From Lachnoclostridium sp. UBA933 (lineage in GTDB: Bacteria; Bacillota; Clostridia; Lachnospirales; Lachnospiraceae): 7,916 nucleotides of DNA. The notes below the pieces were generated by a model. It saw only the letters and a list, made by a program, of their open reading frames with translations. It ran no database searches and was not told the origin of the DNA. Made by a program: the position numbers and the translations under genes. Where the stretch lies: NCBI GenBank assembly GCA_002293545.1, contig DBDL01000206.1, positions 24,649 through 32,564 on the forward strand, written 5' to 3'. How positions within the stretch are numbered: the stretch's first letter is position 1; each line of letters starts with the position of its first letter. This document shows positions 1 to 5,771 of this stretch, one piece after another.

Positions 1-1113
1 CCCCTCTTCCGCTCCGCTTAATATTTCCGCATATGCCGGGGATCTTACCCCCGTAGTGACGATACGCCGCACTTTTGCACCGTTTTCCTCCACATATATG
101 TATTGGTTCTCTTCATCATGCCATACGGCATTTGCGGGAACAGACAACGTATTCGGAGAGAAATTTTTCTGTAAATGGATTACCGCGAAATCCCCTACTT
201 TGCAGGATACTTTTTTTTCGGTAAAATCATAATAGGAATAGGTCGGTGTACTGGTTTCATCATACCCATAACCGTATTGCTCCGTATTTAAGTCCACATA
301 ATCTGCTTCTGCCTTATACTCTTTTCCAAGAACAACCGCCGTATAACTGCTGCTGCTTTCCAATTCGCCGGAAGAAACAAATTCCGTTCTGATTCTCGGT
401 TTACTCATAACTGCCAAACACACCACCGTATCTCCCTCTTCCACTGTCGCTCCGCTCGTTTGATTGATCGTAAGAACCTCTGCCGAAATCGGCGCAACCA
501 GACTGCTTGAACCGGTATTGTCATCAAGGTATCCTCTTTCTTTCCGGAGCTTTTCAATTTCAAGGGCTTGAAGCTCTTTATTCTGGCGAAGTTTTGTTTC
601 TGCCATTTTGATATTATGTGTTTGATCGATTATTTGATTCCGGATCCGTTTTTTATTGGCTTTGTTTTTTTCGGCTTGATATGATTTTCTCAATTGCTTC
701 TTGGAATCTTTTAATGACTTGATTTCCGCAAGGCTTACATTGTTGGCATCCTTATGGCTCCTGCCTGCGGCATTGATTTCTTCTTCTTTCTCTCTGATTG
801 CCTGCTTGTCGCTTGTCCCCTCTAATGTTGCCAAAACCTGACCTTTCTTGACTTTGCTGCCTACCTTGATATTGCATTTGTCAATAATACCGGAAGTGCC
901 AAAACTCATCTCCAATACTTCCGGAACAATTTCTCCGACATATATGGACTCGTTATAGACGTCCCGGCGCTCTACTTTGACCGTATCATCCTCAAATCCA
1001 ACCGGATCTTTTAATTCCGGTATGTCCGTCAGCGGTTCGGACTGCCGGCATCCGCAGAACAATAAAACGCATGTAATGCCAATAACTATGCCTGTAAATT
1101 TTTGTTTTTTCAT
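1..1113 (-). CDS. HlyD/MacA-like efflux adaptor lipoprotein (3' end cut by window edge)
   Basis: This is an adaptor subunit of the HlyD/MacA (YknX-like) family. Such proteins sit outside the membrane and link a membrane exporter, usually an ABC ATPase plus FtsX-like permease, to its substrate path. My reverse-strand translation is open for 371 codons up to the edge. It has a basic start and hydrophobic stretch (residues 5-20) ending at Cys22, a probable but imperfect lipobox (Phe-Cys-Gly-Cys). A biotinyl-lipoyl half follows at about 57-97 (KVGSKVKKGQVLATLEG). Next come a long charged coiled coil (about 100-196), the second lipoyl half from LVAPISAEV (205), and a beta-rich C-terminal part. The visible end, SGAEEG, matches the SGLKEGDEVITN ending of the neighbouring paralogue, so only a few residues should be missing. 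The ATG is preceded by GGGG with a 5-nt gap. Residues 272-295 form an unusual Tyr-rich insertion. It is second in the operon after the other adaptor. Family is confident; cargo unknown. Confidence 0.9.
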   Translation of the reverse strand, partial: MKKQKFTGIVIGITCVLLFCGCRQSEPLTDIPELKDPVGFEDDTVKVERRDVYNESIYVGEIVPEVLEMSFGTSGIIDKCNIKVGSKVKKGQVLATLEGTSDKQAIREKEEEINAAGRSHKDANNVSLAEIKSLKDSKKQLRKSYQAEKNKANKKRIRNQIIDQTHNIKMAETKLRQNKELQALEIEKLRKERGYLDDNTGSSSLVAPISAEVLTINQTSGATVEEGDTVVCLAVMSKPRIRTEFVSSGELESSSSYTAVVLGKEYKAEADYVDLNTEQYGYGYDETSTPTYSYYDFTEKKVSCKVGDFAVIHLQKNFSPNTLSVPANAVWHDEENQYIYVEENGAKVRRIVTTGVRSPAYAEILSGAEEG

Positions 1114-1115
1114 TT

Positions 1116-1227
1116 TATCCCCATTCTTGCGCATGTTTTTGCGCATAATATACTTGACATTTGTGCGTAAGCACAAATTCAACGTGTGAAACGTATTTTG
1201 TTTCACACTATCCCCATTCCTTTGCAT
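1116..1227. repeat. 19-bp imperfect direct repeats flanking the hairpins
   Basis: Copies at 1116-1134 and 1209-1227 match at 16 of 19 positions without gaps, and the first 11 (TATCCCCATTC on the plus strand) are identical. They lie 93 bp apart and bracket both hairpins. The left copy contains the ribosome binding site of the downstream adaptor gene. The right copy places the same GGGGATA sequence in front of a GTG that is followed at once by TGA, so it cannot start a protein. This looks like a short duplication of a gene-start region, or a pair of protein binding sites. Confidence 0.55.
1184..1208. repeat. Perfect 9-bp inverted repeat, GTGTGAAAC/GTTTCACAC
   Basis: The two arms are exactly complementary and separated by seven bases. 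On the minus-strand transcript this would form a stable hairpin 35 nt after the stop codon of the upstream adaptor gene. No run of U follows, which argues against intrinsic termination. A second dyad (8-bp arms, 1159-1178) follows directly downstream on that transcript. Confidence 0.6.
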
Positions 1228-1242
1228 AACATAGAAAACAGT

Positions 1243-2310
1243 TTAATTGGTTATCACTTCATCGCCTTCCTTTAAACCGCTTACAATTTCGGTCAAGTGG
1301 TTAAATTCTGCGCCCTTTACGACATCTGCCGTCGTTTTTAATCCGTTTTCATCCTCTATGTAAACAATATACTTATCTTCAACTTTATAAACAACCGAGC
1401 TTGGCAGGTATAACGTGTTTTTCTTCTGCTGCAGAATACACGTTACTTCCCCGGCTTTATTGGAACTTTTCATATTCACCTTGTTTAACGGATAGAAATA
1501 TACTCTTTTTTTGTACTTCCTGTCCTTTTTTACTTTAACCGGATAGATCACATCCCCTACGGATAAATTCAGCTTTTCACCCTCATTAAAATACCCGGCA
1601 TATTTCGTAGAAGCTTCAAAACGGTTTTCGGACTTTTCTTCTACTGTTATTACGGCTCCGTCCGGTTCTGCTTCTTTTCCTGTCATATTTCTTTTTACAT
1701 AGCGGACCGTTCCCGTAACCGGTGATACTAAATTTTTTTCTTTTAACATATCCGCCGCTTCTTTTTTTTCCATTTCATGGACCTTTAAATCAGACTCGAC
1801 CTCCCGCATACTCGCCTGGTACTCCTCCCGCACCAATTGGATTTCTTTTTCGTTTGCACCCAAGGCCCGCAGTCTTTTCTGCTCCAAGGCAAGTAATTCC
1901 CTTAAATTTTTTAATTTGGTCTGTGCCGCTTTTATTTCATAAACTGCCGTATCATAATCAATAATCTCCGAACCTTCGGTTCCCAAGGCATTATAACTGT
2001 AAGTAAGCAATGTATCCCCCTTGTTTACTTTTGATCCTTTTTCCACATGAACCTTCTGCACGCGCCGGTTATAGGAATACGACGCCGTATGCTCCAATTC
2101 ATGCAAAGCAGCTCCTTTGAAACCCGCCGTTACCTTTACCGAATGAACCATATCGCCTTTTATAACCTTGGTCTTCCCGTAATCTGCTCCCTCATACTCA
2201 TGTACAAGCGGAGCGGCCGGAAATTCTTCTTCTTTCGGTAAAATACACGAAGCGAATAATACTTGGCTGAAGATCAGTATGGCAATCATTAACATTCTGT
2301 TCTTTTTCAC
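1243..2310 (-). CDS. HlyD/MacA-like efflux adaptor lipoprotein
   Basis: This complete 355-residue protein belongs to the same adaptor family as its downstream neighbour but differs strongly in sequence. A signal stretch (residues 6-20) ends in Leu-Phe-Ala-Ser-Cys22, a lipoprotein-type cleavage site, so it should be tethered to the outer face of the membrane. The first lipoyl half is at about 76-104 (VEKGSKVNKGDTLLTY), a coiled coil runs about 115-193, and the second lipoyl half starts at LVSPVTGTV (194). A beta-barrel part follows, then a C-terminal membrane-proximal domain with PSSVVYKV (303) and the family-typical ending SGLKEGDEVITN. The start codon is GTG at 2310, chosen because GGGAGG lies 7 nt upstream; the first in-frame ATG (codon 6) has no such site. 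It is the first gene of a minus-strand operon under the dyad-covered promoter at 2340-2368. The transported substrate cannot be deduced. Confidence 0.9.
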   Translation of the reverse strand: MKKNRMLMIAILIFSQVLFASCILPKEEEFPAAPLVHEYEGADYGKTKVIKGDMVHSVKVTAGFKGAALHELEHTASYSYNRRVQKVHVEKGSKVNKGDTLLTYSYNALGTEGSEIIDYDTAVYEIKAAQTKLKNLRELLALEQKRLRALGANEKEIQLVREEYQASMREVESDLKVHEMEKKEAADMLKEKNLVSPVTGTVRYVKRNMTGKEAEPDGAVITVEEKSENRFEASTKYAGYFNEGEKLNLSVGDVIYPVKVKKDRKYKKRVYFYPLNKVNMKSSNKAGEVTCILQQKKNTLYLPSSVVYKVEDKYIVYIEDENGLKTTADVVKGAEFNHLTEIVSGLKEGDEVITN

Positions 2311-2339
2311 TCCCCTACCTCCCGCTTCTTTTTTTATTT

Positions 2340-2368
2340 ATTATAGCAACTTAATAAGAAAAACACAA
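2340..2368 (-). promoter_or_regulatory. Promoter of the adaptor operon
   Basis: Read on the minus strand there is TTGTGT (2363-2368), a 17-bp spacer and a perfect TATAAT (2340-2345). Transcription should begin near 2333, leaving a leader of about 22 nt that carries the GGGAGG ribosome binding site. The weak -35 box with an ideal -10 box is what an activator-dependent promoter often looks like. Regulatory sequence elements overlap it and lie immediately upstream. Confidence 0.65.
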
Positions 2369-2392
2369 TACCAACCTATGTGTTTTTCTTAT
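2354..2392. promoter_or_regulatory. 14-bp inverted repeat over the adaptor -35 box (operator candidate)
   Basis: The arms ATAAGAAAAACACA (2354-2367) and TGTGTTTTTCTTAT (2379-2392) are perfectly complementary around an 11-bp centre. The left arm covers almost the whole -35 hexamer (2363-2368) and part of the spacer of the minus-strand adaptor promoter, so a bound protein would control that promoter. It is AT-rich and lacks a GC stem followed by a T-run, which makes a terminator less likely, though a transcript across it could fold. Confidence 0.6.
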
Positions 2393-2406
2393 GTGCATAT
2401 GTGTAA
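2377..2406. promoter_or_regulatory. Two 9-bp direct repeats with 21-bp period (candidate LytTR regulator site)
   Basis: TATGTGTTT (2377-2385) and TATGTGTAA (2398-2406) are separated by 12 bp, and a third TATGTG occurs at 2390-2395. Known LytTR regulators such as AgrA and ComE bind pairs of 9-bp direct repeats about two helical turns apart, so the layout fits the regulator encoded next door. The bases do not match the published AgrA-type consensus closely. The site begins 8 bp upstream of the adaptor -35 box, the expected position for an activator. Confidence 0.35.
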
Positions 2407-2414
2407 ACATAACG

Positions 2415-2444
2415 ATATTACCGCAGCAAATATAACGGCAGCAA
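2415..2444. repeat. 15-bp tandem repeat in the divergent region
   Basis: ATATTACCGCAGCAA (2415-2429) is followed immediately by ATATAACGGCAGCAA (2430-2444), with two mismatches. It lies about 40-70 bp upstream of the response-regulator -35 box and could be a regulatory element. On the minus strand the same bases form part of an unsupported small reading frame and would encode a repeated Ala-Ala-Val-Ile. Confidence 0.45.
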
Positions 2445-2482
2445 GAACTTTCTGATAAGCAGTTTCATTTTCTCCCTTTCCT

Positions 2483-2511
2483 TTGACTTCCTCTGGATTT
2501 TTAGCTATAAT
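2483..2511 (+). promoter_or_regulatory. Promoter of the two-component operon
   Basis: TTGACT (2483-2488), a 17-bp spacer and TATAAT (2506-2511) form a near-consensus sigma-A promoter. A second TATAAT follows at 2512-2517. Transcription should start close to 2518, giving a leader of roughly 30 nt with AGGAGG at 2534-2539. The strength of the match suggests substantial basal expression of the regulator and kinase. Confidence 0.8.
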
Positions 2512-2548
2512 TATAATAGATATTATTCCCGGCAGGAGGAAACATCCC

Positions 2549-3265
2549 ATGATAAAAATAGCCATATGCGACGACGACGAGCGGTGTCTGGCTGCAAATG
2601 AAGCACTCGTAAAAGAATACATAACCGCACAGAAAATAATAGCGGACATCCATACATTCAAATCCGGTGAGTTTTTCTGGCACGACATACAGGAAGGTCA
2701 GTTTTATGACCTTATCCTGCTGGACATTGAAATGCCCGGTAAAAACGGGATGGATATCGCAAAAAGTATCGCCGAACACTCTCCGTCTTCCCTTGCCGTC
2801 TTTATTACCTCCTATCAAAAATTTGCCGTCGACGCCTTTGAATATTCCATTTTCCGTTATGTCCTTAAAAATGAGATCAGGGAAAAACTGCTGCCCGCCA
2901 TAAAAGACGCTTTGTTCTATATCGAGTTACAATCAGATCAGACCTACGAAATCCGCACAACGACACAATTTCAAAAAGTCCCCTATAAAAATATCATCGC
3001 CATCCGAAAGGACGGAAAATATTCTATCATGGTCCTTTTTGATTCCGAAATCAAAATTCGCAAGTCACTGTCAGCGATACATAAGGAACTGGATTCCGAA
3101 GATTTTGTTTATGTTGACCGCTCTTGTATTGTAAACCTCGTCCATATTGTCAAACTGGATGAAATGGACGTATATATGAGCAATAACACAAAACTTGCCG
3201 TCAGTAAAAAAAGACACCGGGAGTTAAAAGAAATTATCAATATGTTTTGGGGGGATAAGATATGA
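2549..3265 (+). CDS. LytTR-family response regulator (AgrA/VirR-like)
   Basis: This 238-residue cytoplasmic transcription regulator should be phosphorylated by the kinase encoded directly after it. The receiver domain (about 3-120) shows the acidic pocket Asp8-Asp9-Asp10, the phosphoacceptor Asp59 in LILLDIEMPG, Thr87 and the conserved Lys107 in RYVLKN. The LytTR DNA-binding domain (about 135-235) shows VPYKNIIAI and FVYVDRSCIVNLVHI, where the usual His-Arg-Ser is Asp-Arg-Ser. The start is the ATG at 2549, which has AGGAGG with a 9-nt gap and opens the domain as MIKIAICDDDE; the reading frame extends upstream to a TTG at 2483, but that TTG is the promoter -35 box. The stop overlaps the kinase start as ATGA, so the two are translationally coupled. 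Likely targets are its own promoter region and the divergent adaptor operon. Confidence 0.93.
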   Translation: MIKIAICDDDERCLAANEALVKEYITAQKIIADIHTFKSGEFFWHDIQEGQFYDLILLDIEMPGKNGMDIAKSIAEHSPSSLAVFITSYQKFAVDAFEYSIFRYVLKNEIREKLLPAIKDALFYIELQSDQTYEIRTTTQFQKVPYKNIIAIRKDGKYSIMVLFDSEIKIRKSLSAIHKELDSEDFVYVDRSCIVNLVHIVKLDEMDVYMSNNTKLAVSKKRHRELKEIINMFWGDKI

Positions 3266-4593
3266 TACTGGAATTATTTCTGATATTTATGATATACATG
3301 ATATTTGAAGTTTTCTCATGTTTTTTGGACAGTTATCTGCTTTTTTCGATTATTGAACTCCTCCGCCCCAAAGAAAACACCTTGCGGCATAAGATGATTT
3401 ACAGCTCGGTATTAACCGGTGTGATACTGATCGTAAATGCAGGCTACCGGCTTCCCATATTACCGGTTCTGATATCCCTTGTATTTGTCAGCCTGATTTC
3501 AAAGTTTTATTACCGCTGTAATATTTTGATTGCCCTCCCTGTTTGTATGTTTTATTTTCCCATTAGTTATCTGATCGATTTCGTTACGGTATCTGCTTAT
3601 GATTTATTTGCAAACAATGAATACCATATCCATACGCTTATATATGAAGCCGGTTTGCAAAGCTTTCTCTGTCTGGCAGCTTCCAAACTGATTCTTATCG
3701 GTATTTTTATGCTGGTACGAAAAATCCTTCAAATCAACCGGCCGGATATGAAACTTTCCAAATCACTTTTGATTATATCCATGACAGGGATACTGGGGTC
3801 CTTTTTTTTTCTGATCCGTACTTTCAGCATAGATAAGTATTATCTTGCGATGGCTTGGTTTTTCATGACGGTTTCCATCAGTCTTTTACTGCTGCTGATT
3901 TTTATCCATCTAAAATATCAATATGAAATCAATACAAATAATATCCTGACAATGAGAAATGAGTTGTCCGAAAAAAACTATACGGAAATCAAATCAATGT
4001 ATGAAATCAATTCAAAATTGTACCACGATTTTAACCATCACGTAAGCGTGATTCAAAATTTGATGGAAGAAGAAAATTATACGAATTTGACAGAATATAT
4101 TAAAAATCTCAATTCCCCGGTTAATGATATGAAAAATACTTCATGGACCGGCGATTCCGTTATTGACTTTATCCTGAACAGTAAAATTCACGAAGGGGAA
4201 AAATCATCCGTTCACTTTGCCATTCAGGCAGAATTCCCTTCCGGAACAGGAATCCATGCCAATGATATTACCATTATTCTGTCGAACTTACTGGATAATG
4301 CGATTGAAGCATGCAGGAAAGTGGAAAATGAAAACGAACGGCATATGTATATTGTGATCCGTCAAATCAATGAAATGATTTTTATCAAAGTGAAGAACAG
4401 CTATCAGCATTCACCGAAAAAAAGAGGAGTTCGTTTTGTAACGATTAAGAAAGACAGCACTACCCACGGCTGGGGACTAATGAGCGTAGAAAATACCGCC
4501 AGGAAATACAAGGGCACATTAAAATGCGATTTTGATGAAAAACAGCATGATTTTACCGCTGTCGTAAATTTATCCCCGCTGGAAGTATTTTGA
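3262..4593 (+). CDS. GHKL sensor histidine kinase (AgrC/VirS-like)
   Basis: This 443-residue membrane kinase is the partner of the preceding response regulator. The N-terminal half (about 1-218) is a polytopic sensor with around six hydrophobic segments, as in quorum-sensing and antimicrobial-peptide-sensing kinases of the HPK10 class. A linker helix leads to the phosphoacceptor motif YHDFNHHV with His255, in the HDxxHH version rather than the commoner HDxxNH. The GHKL ATPase domain shows the N box NLLDNAIEAC (Asn342, Asn346) and the G box GWGLMSVENTARKYKG (403-418). The ATG overlaps the regulator stop by four bases and has GGGGGG 7 nt upstream. The signal is unknown, and I found no peptide-pheromone gene nearby. 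Given the divergent exporter adaptors, a peptide or membrane-active compound is a reasonable inference only. Confidence 0.92.
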   Translation: MILELFLIFMIYMIFEVFSCFLDSYLLFSIIELLRPKENTLRHKMIYSSVLTGVILIVNAGYRLPILPVLISLVFVSLISKFYYRCNILIALPVCMFYFPISYLIDFVTVSAYDLFANNEYHIHTLIYEAGLQSFLCLAASKLILIGIFMLVRKILQINRPDMKLSKSLLIISMTGILGSFFFLIRTFSIDKYYLAMAWFFMTVSISLLLLLIFIHLKYQYEINTNNILTMRNELSEKNYTEIKSMYEINSKLYHDFNHHVSVIQNLMEEENYTNLTEYIKNLNSPVNDMKNTSWTGDSVIDFILNSKIHEGEKSSVHFAIQAEFPSGTGIHANDITIILSNLLDNAIEACRKVENENERHMYIVIRQINEMIFIKVKNSYQHSPKKRGVRFVTIKKDSTTHGWGLMSVENTARKYKGTLKCDFDEKQHDFTAVVNLSPLEVF

Positions 4594-4616
4594 TATTATG
4601 ATTTGTGCATCCTGTT

Positions 4617-4649
4617 CCCGAAGTGATCCGCTCACGATCCGGATTCGGG
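4617..4649. terminator. Weak hairpin between convergent genes (possible terminator)
   Basis: In the 38-bp gap after the kinase gene and the first bases of the convergent phosphoesterase gene, CCCGA (4617-4621) and ATCCG (4626-4630) can pair with CGGAT (4640-4644) and TCGGG (4645-4649). This gives a bulged, GC-rich stem. A short T-rich stretch (TTTTATCTTT) begins shortly downstream on the plus strand; the minus strand has none. Weak support for terminating the kinase operon. Confidence 0.3.
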
Positions 4650-5771
4650 TACAAGTTTTATCTTTGTAATTTCACTGTTTGTACCGACCCGAACATACGG
4701 AAATAACGAACCGGTCCCCTGTGATACATAGATATCCATATTTTCATATTGAAAAAGCCCTTTATTGTACGGCATTGAAAATTCTTGAATCAAAGCCATC
4801 GGAAACAACTGACCGCCATGTGTATGACCGGACAAAAGCAAATCGGCTTTCTTCCCATTCATATAAGAAACGCCGGATGGTCTGTGATGTAATACAACAG
4901 TCGGACGGTTCCCGTCGATCGGCAACTGTTCCAGCACACTCTTTACGGTATCCGGACCGGCAGGCGTATGCCCGCTCACTTCTTTTTCATCCTCCCGCAT
5001 ATTATCCAGCCCGACAATCTGCAATTCCCCGAACATCGTTGTTTCGTTACGCAGTACAATAACCCCTGCGTCTTTCATTTGCTTCACCGCATCCTCCACA
5101 CCCACATAGCTTTCATGATTCCCGTGGACAAAATAGTGCAGTGCCTGAATTTTACCCAACAGCTCCGGTATCCCGGAATCTTCTGTAAAATACTCTTTGC
5201 TCTCAAAAAAATCCCCCGTATTGAATACCACATCGGGATTGATTTCCGTGATTTTCTCTACTGTCTTTTCAAGACGGTTCCTCCCCCAAAAACTTCCCAG
5301 GTGCATATCCGTAATATGTACCGCCGTAATTTCCTCTGTTAAGCCGGCAATCGGTATGGTGACCTCTTTGACACGAATCAAAGAAGTATTGATAAAACCG
5401 TATGACACAATCAAAGCAGTCATCGTTAGTACAACTGCTCCGCGTATTCCCGGACTCATTTTAAATACCAGATGAACCAAGTCAACGATGACTAATGAGG
5501 ACAATAAATATAATAAAACAGCTGCCCAGACTGTTCCCGGATAGAAAAGGATATCCCCGATAACTCCCGGTGAATCCGCGGAAAACCAGCTTCCGGAAAC
5601 GGTTGCTGTCGTTGTGATTATAAAAATCAACAGCCATCCTTTCAACGAAAGAACCGGAAAAAACTGCGAAAACCGCTTGGACAGATAATAAGCGCCCCCT
5701 GCAATCATTCCTAAAAAAAGTATTGCCATAAATATTATTCCTATATATGCCAATGGATTCGTCCTCCTCAT
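4632..5771 (-). CDS. Membrane-anchored calcineurin-like metallophosphoesterase (YkuE/YaeI-type)
   Basis: This 379-residue protein has about four hydrophobic segments (8-28, 44-60, 80-104, 111-128) followed by a metallophosphoesterase domain from about residue 145. All metal-binding motifs are present: Asp155-x-His157, Gly186-Asp187, Gly217-Asn218-His219-Glu220, His295/His296 and Gly315-His-Thr-His-Gly-Gly-Gln321. The enzyme should therefore be active with a two-metal centre. Relatives hydrolyse phosphate esters or pyrophosphates, some of lipid-linked envelope compounds; the substrate here is unknown. The ATG at 5771 overlaps the stop of the upstream transporter gene (ATGA). However, AGGAGG lies inside codons 2-3, 9 nt before a TTG at 5753, so the true start may be that TTG, giving 373 residues. 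It is cotranscribed with the transporter gene and probably coupled to it. Confidence 0.9.
   Translation of the reverse strand: MRRTNPLAYIGIIFMAILFLGMIAGGAYYLSKRFSQFFPVLSLKGWLLIFIITTTATVSGSWFSADSPGVIGDILFYPGTVWAAVLLYLLSSLVIVDLVHLVFKMSPGIRGAVVLTMTALIVSYGFINTSLIRVKEVTIPIAGLTEEITAVHITDMHLGSFWGRNRLEKTVEKITEINPDVVFNTGDFFESKEYFTEDSGIPELLGKIQALHYFVHGNHESYVGVEDAVKQMKDAGVIVLRNETTMFGELQIVGLDNMREDEKEVSGHTPAGPDTVKSVLEQLPIDGNRPTVVLHHRPSGVSYMNGKKADLLLSGHTHGGQLFPMALIQEFSMPYNKGLFQYENMDIYVSQGTGSLFPYVRVGTNSEITKIKLVPESGS
5763..5768 (-). promoter_or_regulatory. Ribosome binding site inside the annotated phosphoesterase start
   Basis: AGGAGG on the minus strand sits downstream of the ATG at 5771 and 9 nt upstream of an in-frame TTG (5751-5753). 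The ATG itself has no recognisable Shine-Dalgarno sequence. Other genes in this window also use GTG or TTG starts and 9-nt spacings, so the TTG is a serious candidate for the real start. Confidence 0.5.

Larger units (their letters stand above)
1114..1242 (-). promoter_or_regulatory. Structured spacer between the two adaptor genes
   Basis: This 129-bp gap is unusually rich in symmetry. Two perfect inverted repeats lie side by side: GTGTGAAAC/GTTTCACAC (1184-1192 and 1200-1208, 7-nt loop) and ATTTGTGC/GCACAAAT (1159-1166 and 1171-1178, 4-nt loop). Neither is followed by a U-run on the minus-strand transcript, so they are not ordinary terminators. A weak promoter for the downstream adaptor can be proposed on the minus strand (TTGTGC, 18-bp spacer, TATATT) with its -35 inside the second dyad, but this is speculative. 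The octamer TTGCGCAT is also repeated at 1127-1134 and 1139-1146. Possible roles are operator sites, mRNA stabilising or processing hairpins, or tuning of the adaptor 1 to adaptor 2 ratio. Confidence 0.5.

Noticed and set aside
1154..1159. TTGACA on the plus strand in the adaptor spacer
   Set aside because: No acceptable -10 box at 16-18 bp, and no plus-strand gene follows.
977..1189. Plus-strand 70-codon open frame over the start of adaptor 1
   Set aside because: It lies opposite a well supported coding region and the hairpin spacer, has no family pattern, and no supported start signal.
1159..1208. Hairpins between the adaptors as Rho-independent terminators
   Set aside because: Neither stem is followed by a U-run on the transcript, so termination is not supported; kept as structured or regulatory DNA.
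1184..1208. CRP- or CcpA-type operator reading of the GTGTGAAAC dyad
   Set aside because: TGTGA and TCACA are 13 bp apart rather than 6, and the sequence does not fit the cre consensus.
1722..2241. Plus-strand open frames inside the adaptor gene
   Set aside because: They are low-complexity, Pro/Phe-rich shadows of the coiled-coil coding sequence on the other strand.
2483..2548. Extension of the response regulator to a TTG at 2483
   Set aside because: That TTG is part of the -35 box, the extra 22 residues do not fit the receiver fold, and AGGAGG points to the ATG at 2549.
2501..2903. Minus-strand and alternative plus-strand frames in the response regulator
   Set aside because: The correct frame shows complete receiver motifs; the alternatives have no domain or start signal.
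4679..5475. Overlapping plus-strand frames opposite the metallophosphoesterase
   Set aside because: The minus-strand frame carries all metal-binding motifs across this region, so these are shadows.
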